64,000 nucleotides of DNA from contig NZ_JAHKRA010000007.1 of the NCBI RefSeq assembly GCF_019345525.1, positions 1 through 64,000 of the forward strand, written 5' to 3'. This DNA is from Flavobacterium sp. NKUCC04_CG. GTDB taxonomy: Bacteria > Bacteroidota > Bacteroidia > Flavobacteriales > Flavobacteriaceae. Shown here piece after piece: positions 26,746 to 35,331 of the stretch. Below the pieces are notes generated by a model. That model was given only the letters and a program-made list of their open reading frames with translations. It did not search any database and was not told the origin of the DNA. How positions within the stretch are numbered: position 1 is the stretch's first letter; the number at the start of each line of letters is the position of its first letter. The position numbers and the translations under genes were made by a program.

Positions 26746-27789
26746 ATGAGCATCCGCTTTAAAAAATCATATAAATTTGCCCTAAAATCCGCATTGTTTA
26801 TCGCGGTTTTTAGTTTTTTAATCCTGATGATCTTGCTGGTTATCTTTTTTGAGGTCAATCTGTTGATGTGTTTTGTCTTCGGATTACTGATTTATGTTTT
26901 TTCTTTTTTTGTTATTCAATATCGCGTAGAGCATTTTGTATATCGCAGAATAAAAAAGATTTACGACAATGTGTCTATATTAGATTCATCGGTATTGCGC
27001 AGCAAAGCCATTACTACGGACATGGAAACCTTAACCACGGAGGTACAAAAATTTGCTACACATAAAAAGATAGAAATAGAGTCTTTAAAAGTAAGAGAAG
27101 AATACCGAAGAGAGTTTTTAGGTAATATATCACACGAATTAAAAACCCCTTTATTTACCGTTCAAAGTTATCTTTCTACATTGTTGGATGGAGCGATCAA
27201 TGATAAGGCTGTTCGAAAGAAATACTTAGAAAGAGCAGAAAAGGGTGTAGAGCGATTGATTTATATCGTTAAGGATTTGGACATGATTACCAAATTGGAA
27301 ACGGGAGATTTACATTTAAATTATTCGGAATTTGATATAGTCCAAGCGGTGGAAACCGTTTTTGAACTGTTGGAAATGAGAGCCGAACAAAAGGAGATTT
27401 CCTTGATTTTTGATATGAAATACGTTAATCCAATAATGGTGTATGCCGATCAAGATCGCATTGTACAGCTCATTAGTAATTTGGTTGAAAATTCGATTAA
27501 ATACGGTAAGGATAAAGGAACAACAGAGGTGAGTATTGAGGATTTAGTCAACAATAAAATCATTGTTCGCGTCACGGATAACGGCGACGGAATTAAAGAA
27601 AAATATGTACCGAGATTGTTTGAGCGTTTCTTTAGAATTGATAAAAGTGGCGCGCGCTCTGTAGGTGGTTCGGGCTTGGGCTTGTCAATAGTGAAGCACA
27701 TAGTCGAGGCACATGAAGAGCACATTTATTTAGAGAGTAAATACGGTTATGGCTCAGAATTTTCTTTTACTTTGGAACGGGCTAAATAG
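26746..27789 (+). CDS. PhoR-like sensor histidine kinase
   Basis: The 347-residue kinase has two N-terminal transmembrane helices (about residues 14-35 and 40-60) with almost no periplasmic loop and a short linker. The HisKA domain contains NISHELKTPL, and the ATPase domain has N, G1 and G2 boxes (LVENSIKYG, DNGDGI, GGSGLGLSIVKHI). Without a sensory periplasmic domain it may sense through the membrane or through a partner, as PhoR does with the Pst transporter. Its 3' end overlaps the convergent glycosyltransferase gene by 36 bases. Confidence 0.93.
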   Translation: MSIRFKKSYKFALKSALFIAVFSFLILMILLVIFFEVNLLMCFVFGLLIYVFSFFVIQYRVEHFVYRRIKKIYDNVSILDSSVLRSKAITTDMETLTTEVQKFATHKKIEIESLKVREEYRREFLGNISHELKTPLFTVQSYLSTLLDGAINDKAVRKKYLERAEKGVERLIYIVKDLDMITKLETGDLHLNYSEFDIVQAVETVFELLEMRAEQKEISLIFDMKYVNPIMVYADQDRIVQLISNLVENSIKYGKDKGTTEVSIEDLVNNKIIVRVTDNGDGIKEKYVPRLFERFFRIDKSGARSVGGSGLGLSIVKHIVEAHEEHIYLESKYGYGSEFSFTLERAK

Positions 27790-28881
27790 GTCTTTCCAAA
27801 GTATGGGTGTATTCTGTTTTTTAAGGCCTTGATAACTGCCTGTGCGACTTAATTCTTCAATTCTAAAACGGTCTTGTTTGCAATGGGGAACGAGTCCTTT
27901 ACGGTCGAGTTCACGCGCAAGGTATTCCTGTTCATATTGACCCGGTGTAGGAATAAAAAAGGCTTTTTTACCCAGATGAGCCAAATCCATTATGGTAGTA
28001 TAGCCCGAACGACAGAGGATAAGGGCGCTTTGATTTAGGGCTAATTCCAATTCTTCGGAGGTCATGTAGTTATAGACGGTTTTGTTAAATCGAGTGCTAA
28101 TACGCTGTTCTTTTTCGATTATCCCTTGAACCAGTAAAATACTGCCCTCAAAGCGTTTTAATTCGGTGTTTAGTTTGGTTTCCAAAAGGGTGCGCTGAGG
28201 TTCTGGTCCTGATAATAATACCATCAAATCATATTGCTGTACCACGGCTTTTTTATGAAAACGACTTAAGGCACCCAGGTATTTCAGATTTAAGGAACTG
28301 CTGTCTAAATGGCCGAGTTTACCACTGAGGTTTTCCTTAGTTTCCGAATCGGGTACCCAACATTCCTGAAATTTCCGAATAAAGTACTGGTGAATTTTGG
28401 TGCTCCACCATGAGGTCGAACCCGAAAGAATCCGCAATTGATGGGTCATGAAAATACTGGGAATTGTTGAAGAGTACACTCCCAATCTGTTGTCTGAAAT
28501 AATACCGCTAAAGCCATATTGTGTAATCCATGATTTTATATGCTGCTGTTCAGCCCGAATGGCACGGTAAATTTGTGGTAATTGAAAAATAATCTGGAGT
28601 TTAAAAAACGATGCTTTGGTTGCATAAGTTATTTTATAAGAGGGAAGGCTTAGGCAAAGTAAATCGGGAAATTCTTTTTCTAATAAAGACAAAGCCTGTC
28701 CGTCTGAAGCAATTACAGGTTCAAAACCAAATTTGATTAAGGCATGAATAATCGGGATGCATCGGGTGGCATGTCCGAGACCCCAATTTAATGGGGCAAC
28801 GAGAATTCTCTTTTTGGAACCATTAGGCGGAAAAGACTCCGATTCGTGTTTTACTGTAGTAAGGGATATGGGGTCTTTCAT
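27754..28881 (-). CDS. GT-B glycosyltransferase (MurG/MGT-like)
   Basis: The 375-residue protein has an N-terminal APLNWGLGHATRCIPI nucleotide/acceptor loop and a C-terminal GT28-like donor-binding region (LALNQSALILCRSGYTTIMDLAHLGKKAFFIPTPGQYEQEYLA). It is a cytoplasmic or membrane-peripheral transferase of unknown substrate. Similar proteins are widespread in Flavobacteriaceae. It overlaps the convergent kinase gene by 36 bases. Confidence 0.85.
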   Translation of the reverse strand: MKDPISLTTVKHESESFPPNGSKKRILVAPLNWGLGHATRCIPIIHALIKFGFEPVIASDGQALSLLEKEFPDLLCLSLPSYKITYATKASFFKLQIIFQLPQIYRAIRAEQQHIKSWITQYGFSGIISDNRLGVYSSTIPSIFMTHQLRILSGSTSWWSTKIHQYFIRKFQECWVPDSETKENLSGKLGHLDSSSLNLKYLGALSRFHKKAVVQQYDLMVLLSGPEPQRTLLETKLNTELKRFEGSILLVQGIIEKEQRISTRFNKTVYNYMTSEELELALNQSALILCRSGYTTIMDLAHLGKKAFFIPTPGQYEQEYLARELDRKGLVPHCKQDRFRIEELSRTGSYQGLKKQNTPILWKDLFSPFQSKRKF

Positions 28882-29031
28882 AACGATAGGGATTTATAAA
28901 ATATGTTATAGTAAACCAGTTGTTGCCTATAGGTCTTTCAATCAGTTCTAAAGGTTAATGTACAGTCTAAATATAAAAAACTTTTAGATTAAGTATATTT
29001 CCTTAATTTTACCAAAAAATTAAATAATAGA

Positions 29032-29703
29032 GTGGGAAGTAAAAATAAATTAAAACGCTTTAGAGAAAACGAAACCTTTGGTAATGTTTTTCAACCAAGC
29101 AGAGAAGAAATGGTAGGCGATTTTCCGTTAAAAGGAAAATGGAATTCTGAATTTTTTAAAAATGAGCAACCTATAGTTTTGGAACTCGGTTGCGGAAAGG
29201 GAGAATATACAGTAGAATTGGCTAAACGTTTTCCAGATAGAAATTTTATTGGGATTGATATTAAGGGAGCTCGCTTTTGGAGAGGTGCTAAAACCGCTGT
29301 GGAAGATAATCTTCACAATGTAGCCTTCTTAAGAACGCAAATTGAATTGATTGAATCGGCTTTTGAGGTTGGTGAGATTAGCGAAATCTGGATTACTTTC
29401 CCCGATCCACAGATCAAATACAAAAGAACGAAACACCGCTTGACCAATTCGGAATTTCTACAGCGTTATAAAAGAATTTTAAAATCAGACGGTATTGTTA
29501 ATTTAAAAACGGATAGTGAGTTTATGCACGGATACACCTTGGGTTTATTGCACGGAGAAGGGCATGAGGTTTTATATGCCAATCACCATGTTTATAAAAA
29601 TGAAGGAGCGCCGTCTGTAGTGACTGAAATTCAGACTTTTTATGAAAAACAGTACTTAGAACACGATAAAGCAATTACGTATATACAGTTTAGAATTAAG
29701 TAA
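29032..29703 (+). CDS. trmB: tRNA (guanine-N7-)-methyltransferase
   Basis: The 223-residue SAM-dependent enzyme makes m7G46 in tRNA. It shows the SAM-binding LELGCGKGEYT, the TrmB hallmark FIGIDIKGARFWRGAK, and WITFPDPQIKYKRTKHRL. The start is GTG at 29032 (protein begins MGSKNKLKRF). No ATG in frame would leave the conserved N-terminal region intact. LysE follows with no intergenic base beyond the stop, so the two are one operon with the alkyltransferase-like gene. Confidence 0.96.
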   Translation: MGSKNKLKRFRENETFGNVFQPSREEMVGDFPLKGKWNSEFFKNEQPIVLELGCGKGEYTVELAKRFPDRNFIGIDIKGARFWRGAKTAVEDNLHNVAFLRTQIELIESAFEVGEISEIWITFPDPQIKYKRTKHRLTNSEFLQRYKRILKSDGIVNLKTDSEFMHGYTLGLLHGEGHEVLYANHHVYKNEGAPSVVTEIQTFYEKQYLEHDKAITYIQFRIK

Positions 29704-30342
29704 ATGGAGTATCTTTATTTTTTGCTATTTGGTTTTGTGGCCGCAGTTATTGGAGTTTCTCTACCGGGATTACTCAATATGACGGCGGTTAAGATAGCTT
29801 TAAAAGAAGGAAAAGAAAGCGCCTATACCTATGTAGTAGGTGCTTTGGTTACCATTTTTGTTCAGACCTATATTGCGGTTTTTTTTGCCAAACTGATTGA
29901 ATCTAGTGTGGTTATTTCAGAAACCTTGCAAGAAATTGGGATTGTGATTTTTGGTGTACTAACGGTGTATTTTCTTTTTTTTGCCAAGAAAAAAGAGAAA
30001 AGAGAAACGCAAGCCGAATTGGTTGATGGGCATAGTATTACTATAAAAAATAGGTTTTTTTATGGGATGTTTTTAGCCGCACTCAATGTGTTTCCCATAC
30101 CATATTATGTTTTTTTAAGCATTACTTTGGCATCCTACGATTTTAATGTGTTTTATTTGGCACATACTTTTTTGCTTTCCTTAGGAGTAGTATTGGGTTC
30201 TGCATTAATGTTATATCTCTATATAATGTTTTTTAGAAATTCAGATCGAGAAGAACATTTTTTACTTAAGAATATCAATTATTGTATCGGTACTGTTACC
30301 GGAGTTATCGCTCTGATTACCCTATATAAATTATTGAAATAG
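29704..30342 (+). CDS. LysE-family translocator
   Basis: The 212-residue membrane protein has about six transmembrane helices and the family's N-terminal SLPGLLNMTAVKIALKEGKESAYTYVVGAL. LysE/RhtB proteins export amino acids or related small molecules; the substrate here is unknown. It directly abuts trmB upstream and the alkyltransferase-like gene downstream. Confidence 0.9.
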   Translation: MEYLYFLLFGFVAAVIGVSLPGLLNMTAVKIALKEGKESAYTYVVGALVTIFVQTYIAVFFAKLIESSVVISETLQEIGIVIFGVLTVYFLFFAKKKEKRETQAELVDGHSITIKNRFFYGMFLAALNVFPIPYYVFLSITLASYDFNVFYLAHTFLLSLGVVLGSALMLYLYIMFFRNSDREEHFLLKNINYCIGTVTGVIALITLYKLLK

Positions 30343-30687
30343 ATGGGTTCAAACGATAATTTTTTTGAACGAGTATATGCTGTTGTGGCACAAATTCCTT
30401 ATGGAAAAGTAACCACTTACGGTGCCATTGCAAAAGCGCTTGGAGCTGCAAGATCGGCTAGGATGGTCGGTTGGGCAATGAATGCCTCTCACGGCAAAGG
30501 CAATCTTCCCGCTCATAGGGTAGTTAATAGAAACGGACTTCTCTCCGGTAAACATCATTTCGACGGTACCCATTTAATGCAACAGCTGTTAGAAAATGAA
30601 GGACTGGTGATTGAAAATTATAAAATAGTGAATTTGGAAAACCACCTTTGGATTCCTACTCCAGGTTCTGAAGAGGTAGATGAATAG
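30343..30687 (+). CDS. Alkyltransferase-like protein (ATL), Cys-less MGMT homologue
   Basis: The 114-residue protein has the MGMT DNA-binding part (VAQIPYGKVTTYGAIAKALG, ARMVGWAMNAS). The active-site PCHR is replaced by PAHRVVNRNG, so Ala stands where the alkyl-accepting Cys should be. Such ATL proteins bind O6-alkylguanine and hand the lesion to nucleotide excision repair rather than repairing it directly. A true transferase is present at 4394. The 3' end overlaps the convergent kinase gene by 32 bases. Confidence 0.93.
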   Translation: MGSNDNFFERVYAVVAQIPYGKVTTYGAIAKALGAARSARMVGWAMNASHGKGNLPAHRVVNRNGLLSGKHHFDGTHLMQQLLENEGLVIENYKIVNLENHLWIPTPGSEEVDE

Positions 30688-31999
30688 AGAAGATGGTTTT
30701 GTGGTCTTTTCGTCTGTAGATAAGGTAGCCACCGTGCATTTCTACCATATTTTTGGATAAGGGTAATCCAATTCCAGCACCGTCTTTTCGAGTGGTATAA
30801 AACGGTATAAAAACCTTTTCTTTTATTTCTTCTGGGATTCCTAAACCCGAGTCTGTAAATTCAATAACCAAACGCTGGTTGTTGATGGACGTTTGTATGG
30901 TGATGTTTTTTTCTGGTTGATCGGCCACTGCATGTATAGCATTGGTCAGTAAATTGATAAATACTTGCTCCATTTGCGTATGATCCCAGTTAACTATAAA
31001 ATCCACTACAAGTTGACTTTGTAAATTAATGTTGTTTTTCTTGATTAAGGGCTGCATCACTTGTATGCTCGATTCCAAACTTGCTTTGAGCTCTGCACGA
31101 GATTTATTTGGAGTAGGTAACATCGTTAATTTACGGTAGTTTTCTACAAAATATTGCAAGTGATTACTGCGGTTTACTATGGTTTTTATACTGATGTTGA
31201 TGTCATCTAAATCTTCTGCCGTAAGCGGCTCTTCCTCTAAAATTTCTTGAATATTATATGCTAAAGAATGGATAGGCGTAAGTGAATTCATCAATTCGTG
31301 TGAGATGATTTTCATAAGATTCAGCCAAGTATCCTTTTCTTTTTTGTCCATAACCCGTTGTATGGAATCCAACATAATGATGTAATATTCCTTATGTAAG
31401 GTTTGGGTTTTGGAAGTCTGGAGCATAAAGGTTTGCTTCTCTTCTCCTTCTAAGCGTATGTCTATAGAGGATTTAGATTCCTTAAAGTCGATAGATTCGA
31501 TATGACGACTTAAATTGGGAATCATTTTTTGTAGGTTCTGCCAGCTGTGAATTTTGGGAATTGAAAAATAATTAGAAAAATAATCATTGATTAGAAAGAT
31601 GTCCCAATAACCCTCCGTATTCTTTTCTAGAATTACAATTCCCGATTCCAGATTGTTTAATATGTTGAGATAAACCACTTCTTTGGATTCGTGATCTTGC
31701 TGTTGTTGTTGTAATTTTTGATAGAGGTTTTGCAAATTTTGCATGGTCTCGTCGGTTTGTTTCTTTTCTGTTTTTAATGAAAAATCATCGTATATCATGG
31801 CTAGCAATACGCGGTCGATAGCCTCGTAATGTTTTTTGATTTTAAAATAGAGTTCCGACAATAATACAAGCAGAACAAAACCAATAAAAAACAGGGTATA
31901 GCCATTTTGTTTTTGATATAACCAAAAACAAAATGCTGTACCGAGCAAAATCAAAAAGATTCGGATAAATAGCGATTGATAAAAAGAAGTCGTTTTCAA
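30656..31999 (-). CDS. NtrB-like sensor histidine kinase
   Basis: The 447-residue kinase has two N-terminal transmembrane helices (about residues 10-45), a coiled linker rich in Gln, a PAS-like region and a transmitter. The H-box is KIISHELMNSLTPIH, and the ATPase boxes are LLTNAIHAVADQ, DSGLGIP and GAGIGLPLSKNMVEMHGG. It is paired with the sigma-54-type regulator six bases upstream in the operon. Pairs of this type in Bacteroidota often sit next to the ABC exporter they control, as here. Confidence 0.92.
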   Translation of the reverse strand: MKTTSFYQSLFIRIFLILLGTAFCFWLYQKQNGYTLFFIGFVLLVLLSELYFKIKKHYEAIDRVLLAMIYDDFSLKTEKKQTDETMQNLQNLYQKLQQQQQDHESKEVVYLNILNNLESGIVILEKNTEGYWDIFLINDYFSNYFSIPKIHSWQNLQKMIPNLSRHIESIDFKESKSSIDIRLEGEEKQTFMLQTSKTQTLHKEYYIIMLDSIQRVMDKKEKDTWLNLMKIISHELMNSLTPIHSLAYNIQEILEEEPLTAEDLDDINISIKTIVNRSNHLQYFVENYRKLTMLPTPNKSRAELKASLESSIQVMQPLIKKNNINLQSQLVVDFIVNWDHTQMEQVFINLLTNAIHAVADQPEKNITIQTSINNQRLVIEFTDSGLGIPEEIKEKVFIPFYTTRKDGAGIGLPLSKNMVEMHGGYLIYRRKDHKTIFSIHLPLQNLE

Positions 32000-32005
32000 T
32001 AGAGC

Positions 32006-33340
32006 TTATTTGATGTTGTGTTTTTCTAATCGGCGGTATAAGGCGGCTCTGGATAAACCGAGTTCCATAGCGGCTTGACTGATGTTTCCGGAGTTTTTTT
32101 CCATTGCTTTCACGATGGAAATACGTTCAATTTCCTGTAAAGAAGCCTCGTCCGTATGGGATATAATCGACAATTGCGAAATGCCAAAGTCCGTTAAGCT
32201 AAGTGTTTCGGAATCGGTTAAAATCATGGCCCGTTCGACGCGATTTTGCATTTCACGGATGTTGCCCTTCCAATCGTATTTACAAAGTTCCTGACGGGTA
32301 TATCCATCTATTGTAGGAATTATTCGGTCGTATTTTTCTGCATTCTGATTTATAAAAAAGTCAAGGAAGTGCGGTATGTCTTCTTTTCGCTCTCTAAGTG
32401 CGGGTAGCATAAGCACTACCGTATTGATTCTATAATAGAGGTCCTCTCTAAAAAATTTCTTTTCTACTTCCAGTTCTATATCAGCATTGGTGGCTGTAAT
32501 GATACGTACGTCCACCGGACGTGTTTTCGATTCTCCTAGTCGGATTACCGACTTGGATTGAATAATCTGTAATAATTTTGATTGTAAATGCAAAGGAACA
32601 TTGCCGATCTCATCGAGAAAAATAGTCCCACCATGCGCCATTTCAAATCTTCCTGCGGTGTCCTGTTTGGCATCGGTAAAAGCACCCTTGGCATAGCCAA
32701 ACAATTCGCTTTCAAATAGATTTTCGTTTAAGGATCCCAAGTCTACATGTATAAAGGCTTGTTCTTTTCGGGGGGATTGATCGTGTATGTATTTGGCTAA
32801 GACGTATTTTCCCGTTCCATTTTCTCCTAAAATCAAAGTATTTACATCGGTTTTAGAAACCCGATCGGCCATCTGATATACTTTTTGAATGCTGGGAGCA
32901 GTTCCTTTGAAAGTGATTTCGGAAGAGATGCCGATTTGTGGCGTTTTTTTTCTTAGCTGTTTTACAGCTCCCCTTATGGTTTGCAATAAGGATTCGTTAT
33001 TCCATGGTTTTAATACATAATCTATAGCGCCAAGCTTTATTCCTTCAACCGCAGTTTCGATATTGGCATAAGACGTCATCAAAATAATTTGAACCTGAGG
33101 CGCCATTTTTTGAATCTCCTTAAACCAAAAGATACCTTCCTTGCCGTCTTCATAGCCCAAGCGATAATTCATGTCTAACAAGATGATTTCTATCGGATTT
33201 TTAGTCAGTAGTTCGGGTATCTTTTTAGGATTTGTAGTGGTAATAACCGTTTCAAAATGCCGTTTTAATAACATTCGTGCCGCGATTAAAATCTCTTCAT
33301 TGTCATCTAAAATCAATATGGTGGTATGCGTCTTTTTCAT
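32006..33340 (-). CDS. NtrC-family sigma-54-dependent response regulator
   Basis: The 444-residue activator has three domains. The receiver has D56 (IILLDMNYR) and Lys in VLKPWNNE. The AAA+ domain has Walker A GENGTGKY, the sigma-54-contacting GAFTDA loop (YAKGAFTDAKQ) and the arginine-finger region YYRINTV. A C-terminal Fis-type helix-turn-helix (NISQAAMELGLSRAALYRRLEKH) follows. In the Walker A motif, Tyr replaces the usual Ser/Thr after GK, which deserves note. It should activate a sigma-54 promoter, probably that of the divergent ABC operon. Confidence 0.94.
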   Translation of the reverse strand: MKKTHTTILILDDNEEILIAARMLLKRHFETVITTTNPKKIPELLTKNPIEIILLDMNYRLGYEDGKEGIFWFKEIQKMAPQVQIILMTSYANIETAVEGIKLGAIDYVLKPWNNESLLQTIRGAVKQLRKKTPQIGISSEITFKGTAPSIQKVYQMADRVSKTDVNTLILGENGTGKYVLAKYIHDQSPRKEQAFIHVDLGSLNENLFESELFGYAKGAFTDAKQDTAGRFEMAHGGTIFLDEIGNVPLHLQSKLLQIIQSKSVIRLGESKTRPVDVRIITATNADIELEVEKKFFREDLYYRINTVVLMLPALRERKEDIPHFLDFFINQNAEKYDRIIPTIDGYTRQELCKYDWKGNIREMQNRVERAMILTDSETLSLTDFGISQLSIISHTDEASLQEIERISIVKAMEKNSGNISQAAMELGLSRAALYRRLEKHNIK

Positions 33341-33470
33341 CTGTAAATAGTAGGGTTGCGATATGCTTAAATGGTATCACAAAACGCTTATTGTGGTTCA
33401 TTTAAAATTAATTCGTTGGTAACGGCTATTTTATAAGAACCTCATAAACTTGTGAAAACGAACAAAAAAG

Positions 33471-33562
33471 TGTTCATTATTGAACAGTCTGTTTTTGTGT
33501 TTTTTTGTATGTATTTGAATATTAATACCGTGTGTTTTTTTTAAAGTCTGGCACATTTTTGC
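33471..33562 (+). promoter_or_regulatory. Candidate enhancer palindrome and sigma-54-like promoter
   Basis: TGTTCA-TTAT-TGAACA (33471-33486) is a perfect palindrome, the kind of site bound by NtrC-type regulators. About 63 bases downstream is TGGCAC-ATTTTT-GC (33549-33562), which carries the GG and GC elements of a -24/-12 promoter but with nine rather than ten bases between them. The placement upstream of the ABC operon and next to the regulator gene fits sigma-54 control; the short spacing is a real weakness. Confidence 0.5.
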
Positions 33563-33847
33563 TTTATACTATAGTAATAACGTAGTAATGTACAGTGCTT
33601 TAGCTCGTAAAAATAGAAAAAAAATCAGAGTTATTAGGCCTTGTTTTGATAATATTAATTGTGGGCACATTAAGATACTTTTGACGGTTGTATAAAGTGT
33701 CGTAAAATATAAAAGTTTTTATGCAGAAACCGTTCTGATTTCAACAACTGATTAAAAAAGAATACTTTTACTTCTGTGAGATTTTAGTCAGTAATCGATT
33801 GGAATACTCGCAGTGGGCAAAGATTAAATATAACACGAATTAACAAG

Positions 33848-34549
33848 ATGATTGATATTAAAAATTTAACGCGAATATTTCAAACCGAAGAAGTGGAAAC
33901 TACGGCATTGAATAGAATAAATTTAAAGGTCAAATCGGGTGATTTTATATCTATTATGGGGCCATCGGGTTGTGGTAAATCCACCTTGTTAAATATCATG
34001 GGGCTTTTAGATTCTGCTACCTCAGGGAGTTATGAGTTTATAGGGCAGGAAATGGTGGGAGTGATGGAGTCAAATCGTGCCCTAGTGCGTAAGCAAAACA
34101 TTGGTTTTGTCTTTCAAAATTTCAATCTTATAGATGAATTAAATGTTTACGACAATATAGAATTGCCGTTGATCTATACCAAGGTTCCATCTGCAGAGCG
34201 GAAGCGACGTGTCAATGAGATGGCTGTAAAATTAAATATTGTTCATCGTTTAAAACATTTTCCTCAACAGCTTTCAGGTGGACAACAACAACGTGTAGCG
34301 GTTGGACGTGCCCTAATCAATGAGCCTAAGATTATTTTGGCCGATGAGCCGACAGGAAATTTAGATAGTAAAAACGGCAATGAGGTTATGGAGCTATTAA
34401 CCGATTTACACATTCAAGGGGCAACGATTATTATGGTTACCCATTCCGAACACGATGCGTCGTTTTCAGAAAGAACCATCATGATGAAGGACGGTATGAT
34501 ACTTACAGAAAAAAGTAATATTAAAAATATAGATGTATTTAAGGAATAA
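33848..34549 (+). CDS. MacB/LolD-type ABC transporter ATPase
   Basis: The 233-residue ATPase has Walker [11 protein letters not shown]-loop VFQNFNLI, signature LSGGQQQR, Walker [10 protein letters not shown] and an H-loop His (MVTHSEHD). It belongs to the MacB/LolD family that powers extracytoplasmic work such as lipoprotein or peptide export, not import. The cognate FtsX-like permease is two genes downstream in the same operon. Confidence 0.95.
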   Translation: MIDIKNLTRIFQTEEVETTALNRINLKVKSGDFISIMGPSGCGKSTLLNIMGLLDSATSGSYEFIGQEMVGVMESNRALVRKQNIGFVFQNFNLIDELNVYDNIELPLIYTKVPSAERKRRVNEMAVKLNIVHRLKHFPQQLSGGQQQRVAVGRALINEPKIILADEPTGNLDSKNGNEVMELLTDLHIQGATIIMVTHSEHDASFSERTIMMKDGMILTEKSNIKNIDVFKE

Positions 34550-34568
34550 TGACTAAAAGCGCAGAAAG

Positions 34569-35327
34569 ATGGTACGATTGATAATTAGTTTTTTGATGCT
34601 ACTCACGACTTGGTTGCTCCAAGCGCAATCTAGTGAACTTAGAAAAGCAGCGAGTTTTAGTGGAATTCAGGTTTCTTCAGGAGTACAAGTGATCTTACAA
34701 CCCAATGAAAATGGTGGGATTAAAGTAGAAACGGATGGTACTATTGATTTAAAGAACGTTTATACCGAGGTGAGTAATAATACTTTAAAAGTATATATAG
34801 GTGGAGCCGGCAGGAGAAGTGTTTCTTTAAACAAATGGCCTGCTGGGGTCAATGTTTATGTATCCCAAAAAGACGTTTCCCGTTTTATGGCAGAATCTGC
34901 GGGTAAAATAAAGATAGCTAAACGACTTAAGGGAAATAAGATTAGCATAAATCTGGATTCGGCAGGAATATTGGATGGGGATTTTTCCGCTACTACTATG
35001 GTTTTTACTCTGGATTCGGCATCCGTTTTTAGAGGAGATGTACAAGCGACCAAAGTTCAGGTTAATATCGATAGTGCAGCAGTAATTGATATTACGGGAG
35101 AAGCGGAAGAATTATCGCTGACTATTGATAGTGCTGCTAATTTTAGAGGCAAGAGTTTCAGGGTTAAAAAAGCCAAAGTAGAGGCCGATAGTTTGGGAAA
35201 AGCAGAAGTATATGTTACGGAAACTCTCGATGCTTATGCTGATTCTATGGGTAGGATTTTTTATTATGGCAATCCAAAAGATGTAAAAAAATACACAGAT
35301 TCTATGGGGACTGTAAAAGCAAAATAA
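34569..35327 (+). CDS. DUF2807 (head GIN domain) exported protein, DSA-repeat type
   Basis: The 252-residue protein has a signal peptide (about residues 1-19) and a DUF2807 beta-solenoid typical of putative autotransporter-adhesin head domains. Every 18-22 residues a D-S-[A/L/M] step appears (LDSAGI, LDSASV, IDSAAV, IDSAAN, ADSLGK, ADSMGR, TDSMGT), suggesting a stacked ladder along the helix face. It lies between the ATPase and permease genes, with only four bases to the permease, so it is very likely a functional partner of the transporter, perhaps its cargo or a periplasmic component. Function unknown. Confidence 0.85.
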   Translation: MVRLIISFLMLLTTWLLQAQSSELRKAASFSGIQVSSGVQVILQPNENGGIKVETDGTIDLKNVYTEVSNNTLKVYIGGAGRRSVSLNKWPAGVNVYVSQKDVSRFMAESAGKIKIAKRLKGNKISINLDSAGILDGDFSATTMVFTLDSASVFRGDVQATKVQVNIDSAAVIDITGEAEELSLTIDSAANFRGKSFRVKKAKVEADSLGKAEVYVTETLDAYADSMGRIFYYGNPKDVKKYTDSMGTVKAK

Positions 35328-35331
35328 TTAG

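Noticed and set aside
33381-33400. TGGTAT...GC near 33391 as the sigma-54 promoter
   Set aside because: The GG to GC spacing is too long and the position is upstream of the palindrome rather than between it and the operon.
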